Positions 48,801-54,800 of a stretch of DNA of 64,000 nt are shown in pieces (position 1 is the stretch's first letter; every line of letters begins with the position of its first letter). The notes beneath the pieces were generated by a model that did no database searches, had not been told where the DNA came from, and was given only the letters and a program-made list of their open reading frames with translations. The position numbers were made by a program, and so were the translations under genes. The DNA is from Streptomyces sp. RKND-216. Lineage in GTDB: Bacteria > Actinomycetota > Actinomycetes > Streptomycetales > Streptomycetaceae. The stretch is taken from contig NZ_SSBQ01000002.1 of NCBI RefSeq assembly GCF_004795255.1, positions 973,001 to 1,037,000 of the forward strand, in the 5' to 3' direction.

Positions 48801-51800
48801 GACCCGGTGGTGGTCCAGCAGCCAGTGGCCGTCCGGAACGGCGACGTCGAACACCGCCCCTTCCGCCTCGTCCGAGCTGCTTACCGGGGCGCCGAGGTGG
48901 GGGTGCCGGCCAGGCGACTTCGAAGCTTCTCCGCCGGCCGGCTCCTCTGGGCCGCCGACCCAATGACGCTGGTCGGCGAAGGGGTAGGGGGGAAGCGGCA
49001 CCCGGCGCCCTTCCCTGCCGGTGAACAGCCCGGACCAGTCGAGGTCCTTCCCGGCGACGTACTCCTGCGCGAGGCGCTCCAGTTCGGCGCGGCGGTCGTT
49101 GCCGTGTCTCCCGCCGCCCGGGGTCGACACCTCCGCGCCCGGGGTTCGCGGGTTGCCGCTGCGGGCGGCGTCGCGGAGCTGTTGCCGGAGTTCGGCGCGG
49201 TCCTCCGCGACGAACGCGGCGCGCACCGCCCAGTGGCTGCGGCCGACGGCCAGTGTGTACGCCACGTCGACAAGCGGCGGCGGTTCGTCCTCAAGCGCAT
49301 CCGCCAGCCGCACCAGCGCCCGGCTCAGGGCCTGCTTGTCCTGGCCCGAGACGGGGAACAGGTGAGCGCCGCCGGCTTCACGCGGAGGCGCAGGGGCAGG
49401 GGGGGCCTCGGCCACCACGGCATGTGCGTTGGTGCCACTGAATCCGAAGCTGCTGACCGTCGCCACCCGGGTGCCGTCCGGTCCCGGAACCCACGGGCGG
49501 CGCTCTCGCACGACGAAGAACGGGCTGCCTTCCAGGCCGGTCCTGGGGTTGGGTGTGTCGAAGGCAGGCGCCGGCGGCAACTCACCGTGCCGCAGAGCGA
49601 GGAGCACCTTCAGGAGGCCGGCGATCCCCGCGGCCATCGTGGTGTGTCCGATGTTGGCCTTGACAGTGCCGATACCGCAATATCCGGCCCGATCGGTGGT
49701 GCGTCGGAAGACGTCGGTGAGTGCCCTGGCCTCGATCGGATCACCCAGGGGTGTGCCTGTGCCATGGGCCTCGACGTAACCGATGTGGTCGGCTGTGACG
49801 CCGGCACGTGCGTGGACCTCTGCGAGCAGCGCCGCCTGCGACACCGCGCTGGGGGCGGTGATGCCGTTGGTCCGGCCGTCGCCGTTGATGCCGGTGGCCT
49901 TGATGACGCCGTGGATGTGGTCCCCGTCGGCCAGCGCACGGTCGAGGCGTTTGAGGACCACGCAGCCCACCCCTTCGCCCAGCACCGTGCCGTCGGCCTG
50001 GGCGTCGAAGGGCCGGCAGCTGCCGGTGGGTGACAGCATGCCGACCTTGCTGGTGCGAATGTGCAGTTGGGGCGTGACCATGAGGGCCACTCCGCCTGCG
50101 AGGGCGGTGGCGCACTCGCCGCGCCGGATGCTCTCGGCCGCCAGATGGACCGCCACGAGTGAGGAGGAGCAGGCGGTGTCGACGGCCAGGGTGGGGCCGA
50201 CGAGGTTCAGCAGGTAGCTGATGCGGGCGGGCATGAGGGAGCTCGTGGAGCCGAGGAAGGCGTGGCCGCCGTCCGCGCGCCCGGCCTGTCCCAGCAGTTC
50301 TCCGTAGTCTCCGGGCGCGCAACCGACGAACACGCCGCACCGGGAGGGATCACCGGACTGGACCGCGTAGCCCGCGTCGTCCAACGCCGACCAGGCCTGC
50401 TGGAGGAACAGGCGTTGCTGGGGGTCCATGACTTCGGCCTCGAGCGGCGAGATGTTGAACAGCGCTGCGTCGAACCTGTCCACGTCGGGGAGCATGGCCG
50501 CCCACTTGCTGTACGTACGGCCTGCCGCCCGGCGGTCAGGGTCGTACACCGATTCCACGGCCCAGCGGTGCGGGGGGATCTCGGCGAAGCTGTGTCGGCC
50601 GGCGGCGAGGTTCTCCCAGAACTCGTGGAGGTTCTCGGCACCGGGGAAGCGGCCGGACATGCCGATGACGGCGATGTCGTCGGCATCGGTCGACCGGGGG
50701 GAGGAGCCGGGCACGGCCGTCGAGGCGGACGGTCCGCGGTTCACGGGGCCCAGCGCGAGGACGTGGTCGGTCATCCGCGGGACCGTGGGGTGGTCGAAGA
50801 CGGCGGTGGATTCGACGTCCACATCGAACCGCTCCGCCAGCCGCTGAGTGACCCGCACCGCGCCGACCGAGTCGAGTCCGAGTTCGTGGAAGCTGCTCCG
50901 GGCGTCGATCTCGTGGCGCTCCAGATAGAGCTCGGCGCAAAGGGCGTCCTCGACGGCCTGCCTCACCTCCTCCCGATCAGTGTCTCGAACCGCCTGCACG
51001 CCGGGCTCGGGCCAGGCCGGGGGGACGGCCGAGGTCTCCGCCCGTACGGGTGCCGGGTCGGCCGGCCCAGAAAGCGCTGCGGGAGTGGGTGAGGAGTCTG
51101 CGACCTCGACGGGGACGGTGGGTTCCGCCGTGGTGGCGGGCCGCTGCCCTGCCTCGTTCCACTCCCCCACCCAGTACCGCTTCTCGGTGAAGGGCTGTAC
51201 CGGCAGCGGCACCCTCAGCGGTCTGCGGCCGGCCGTGTGCACGTAACAGTCCTCCCAGCGGATGTCCGTGCCGACGACCCACTGCCGCGCCACCTCGTGC
51301 AACTCTCCGGCCCGGTAGAGCTCGACGAGGTGACGCGCCGCGGGGGTGTCGGCGTCGGCGCTGCCTTCCCCGGGCGCACTTCCGGCATACACCCCGGACG
51401 TCGCGGTCTCGCCGTCGAGGTACTCCTCCAGCCGGCCGAGCAGTTCGTCCAGTCCGCGGGCCACGACAGCCACACGGACGGGAAGAGCGACGCGGCCGAC
51501 CTGCAGGGTGTGAGCCACGTCCGCGGCGGAGAGGCGCCGGGGGTACGTACCGTCCCCTTCGGCGGGATGGGCGAGCTCGGCGATCGATGCACCGCCGCGT
51601 ACGGATGCGGCGGGCACCCGCCCACCGAGACGACGCGCCAGTTCCGCCAGGCCGAGCCTGTCCACGCCGAGGTCGGCCAGCGGCTCCCTGGGGTCGACGG
51701 CTTCTTCCGGGACGCCCAGTACCGCTGCCACTTCCGCAGTGACCCGTACGGCTGACGAGCCTGCGGGCGCCGTGGCGGTCGTGCCGGTGCCGACGGTCGG

Positions 51801-54800
51801 CCGCTGCACGTGGCGGACATGCCGGCGCAGCAGCCTCGTCAAGGCGTCCCGGTCCCGGGCGGAGAAGACGAAGAGACGCGGCGCGGTCTCCTCACCCGCT
51901 TCCTCCTCGGGCACGCCGGTGCGCGGCCACTCCTCCAGGAGAACGTGCGCGTTGGCGCCCCCGGCGCCGAAGGCGGAGACACCGGCGCGGAGCGTTGTGC
52001 AGCCCGGGGCGGGAAGCCAGTCCGCCGCCTCCCGCTGGACGCGGAACGGGGAGGAGGCGAAATCGATGTGCGGGTTGAGGCGCTCGGCGTGAAGCGAGGG
52101 CGCCAACCGCCGGTGCTTCATTTGCAGCAGGACCTTGGTGACGGCGGCGATACCCGCGGCGCTCTCCAGGTGTCCGATGGCAGACTTCACCGAGCCGATC
52201 GCGCAGCTCCCGGGGAGCAGGTCGACATCGGCGAAAGCGCTGCGCAACCCTTCGATCTCGATGGGGTCCCCGAGGGACGTACCGGTGCCGTGCGCCTCGA
52301 TGTAGCCGATGGTGGCCGGGTCGAGGGACGAACGGTCCACCGCCCGGCGGATGAGGGACGCCTGCGCCGACGGGCTCGGCACCGTGTACCCGCTGGTGCG
52401 GCCCGCGTGGTTGAGGAAGGAACCCCGGATCACCGCATGCACCGTGTCCCCGTCGGCCAGGGCGCGCGAGAGCGGTTTGAGGACGACGGCCCCCACACCC
52501 TCGCCGGGCACGTAGCCGGTGCCGCCCTCGCCGAAGCTGCGGCAGCGGCCGTCCTCGGAGAGGAAGTGGCCCTCGGCGAGCTGCAGGTACTTCTGCGGAT
52601 GCACCGCGAGGTTGACGCCGCCGGCCACTGCGGCGTCGCACTCACCGCGACGCAGGCTCTCGACGGCGAGGTGAAGAGCCGTCAAGGACGACGAGCAGGC
52701 GGTGTCGACGGCCATGCTGGGGCCACGGAAATCCAGGCAGTAGGAGACCCGGTTGGCGACCGAACAGTGGAGTGCAGTGGGGGCCACCCCGTCGGCAGGG
52801 TCGGTGAGCAGCTGGTAGTGGTTCCACATGACGCCGGCGAAGACACCGACGTTGCCGCCACCCAACGTGTCCGGCCGGTACCCCGCGTCCTCGACGGCAC
52901 GCCAGCTGACGGTGAGGAACAGGCGTTCCTGCGGGTCCATCCGCTCGGCCTCGCGCCGTGAGATGCCGAAGAACTCGGCGTCGAAGCGGTCGGCACCGTC
53001 GAGGAAACCTCCCCAGCGGCCGTAGGTGTGCCCTCTCCTGCCCTTCTCCTCGTGGTAGACCGCCGAGTGGTCCCAGCGGTCGGCGGGCACCTCTGTGATG
53101 CCGTCGCGCCCCTCCTCCAGGAGGGCCCAGAGGGCGGCTGGGCCGTCGGCCCCGGGATACCGACCGTCCAAACCGATGACGGCCACGGGTTCACCCTCGG
53201 ATGGGAGGCCGGGCGTCGGGGCGGACGGCAAAAGGGGGTCGTGCGGGGCGGAGCCGGCTGCCGGAGCCCCGCTCGAAGAGAGCGGTGCGCCGGGCGCGTG
53301 TTCCGGCTGAGTGGGGTTCCGCATGGCCGACACCGCCGCGGAAGGCTCGGGGAACGCGGCGGCGAGACGTCCGCTCTCCCCGTGGGGGAGCACGAGGCGC
53401 GGCGTGTCGGCGGCGAGGGCTCCCAGCAGCACGTCCAGCCCCCGTTCGGAGGGCATGGGGTGGAACCCGGTGGCGGATGCGGAACGGCGCAGGACGTCGT
53501 CCGTCACCTGCATGCCACCGTCCGCCCACAGCGACCAGCCCAGCGAGACCGTGACACCGTGCCGGTCACGGCGAGCCGTCCGGTGCTCGGCGAAATGATC
53601 CAGGAACGCGTTGGCGTAGGCGTAGTGGCTCTGCCCAAGGTTGGGCAGGGTCGCGGAGATGGAAGAGAACAGGAGGAAGAAGTCGAGCCGATCGGATGCT
53701 GTGGCGGCATCGAGGAGGCGTGTCCCGCGGACCTTGGCGGCGAGCACCTCGGCCACAGCGGAGGCGTCCGTGCGGAAGAACATTCCGTCCCGGACGGCCC
53801 CGGCGCAGTGGAACACCCCGTCGATGCGGCCGAAGAGGGTGCGGGTTCGGGCGACCACGGCGTCGACGTCCTCGGGCAGGGAGACGTCGCCCCGGATGTA
53901 GCTCACCTCGGCGCCTCGGGCGCGCCAGTCGCGCATCCGTTCCTCGAGCGCGGCGTCGGGGGCGCGGCGCCCCGTCAGGACGATACGGGCACGGACTTCG
54001 CGCACGAGACGGTCTGCGAGGAGCCCGGCTATTCCGCCGGCACCTCCCGTGACGAGGTAGACGCCGTGCTCACGTAACCGCGGCGCCGGCGTGCCGTCCG
54101 CGGGCGCGACGGGTGGCCTCAGCGGCGAGAAGCGCACGGCTTCGCGAACCGTTCCTCGGTGGCGGACCTCCGACTCCTCCGAGCGGTCGGCGGACTCGGC
54201 GAGGAGGATGCGGGCGAGCGCTTCCGCGCGGAGGCCGGTCTCGTAGCCGACGGTGCGGCACCGGAGCAGGGGGGCCTCCGCGGCCACCGTGCGGGCGAAC
54301 CCGGCGAGAGCTCCCTCCGCCGGCCGGGCCCGCCCCTCTCCCTCGGTAGCGTGGAGGAACAGCAGCGCGACGACAGCGGTGGGCCGGGTGCGGGTCACCG
54401 CAGTGGCCAGGGCATGGCCCTCACGATGCGCGAGGGGTACGGGAGCGTCGTCCTCGTCCGGGGGGCCGCCCGGCGCCGCCACCCGGACGTAGGCGACGGG
54501 TGCGTCCCCTGAGCCGTCCGTCACGGCTGCGCACAGTTCGCCGAGCTGTGCGGGATCGGTGGTGTCGAGCCGGAAGTGCCGTTCGGAGACCTGTTCGTAC
54601 CGCTGGGCGCGCTCGACGCGCACGATACGGTCCTCCCCGGCCAGCACCACCATCGCGTCGACGAGGCCGTCGTCCGCTCCGATCAGGACGAACGGGCCCC
54701 CGTCGGCTCCTCCCGGCGGATCCACCGGGAGCGAGGCGACTGCCCAGCAAGGGCGGTAGCAGAGTAATTCCGGTTCCGGTTCTGTCGGAGCGTTCTCCGG

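Noticed and set aside
46191..50033. Open frame of 1,280 codons on the + strand
   Set aside because: It is the antisense of KS-DH-KR-ACP coding DNA, where codon bias opens the opposite frame.
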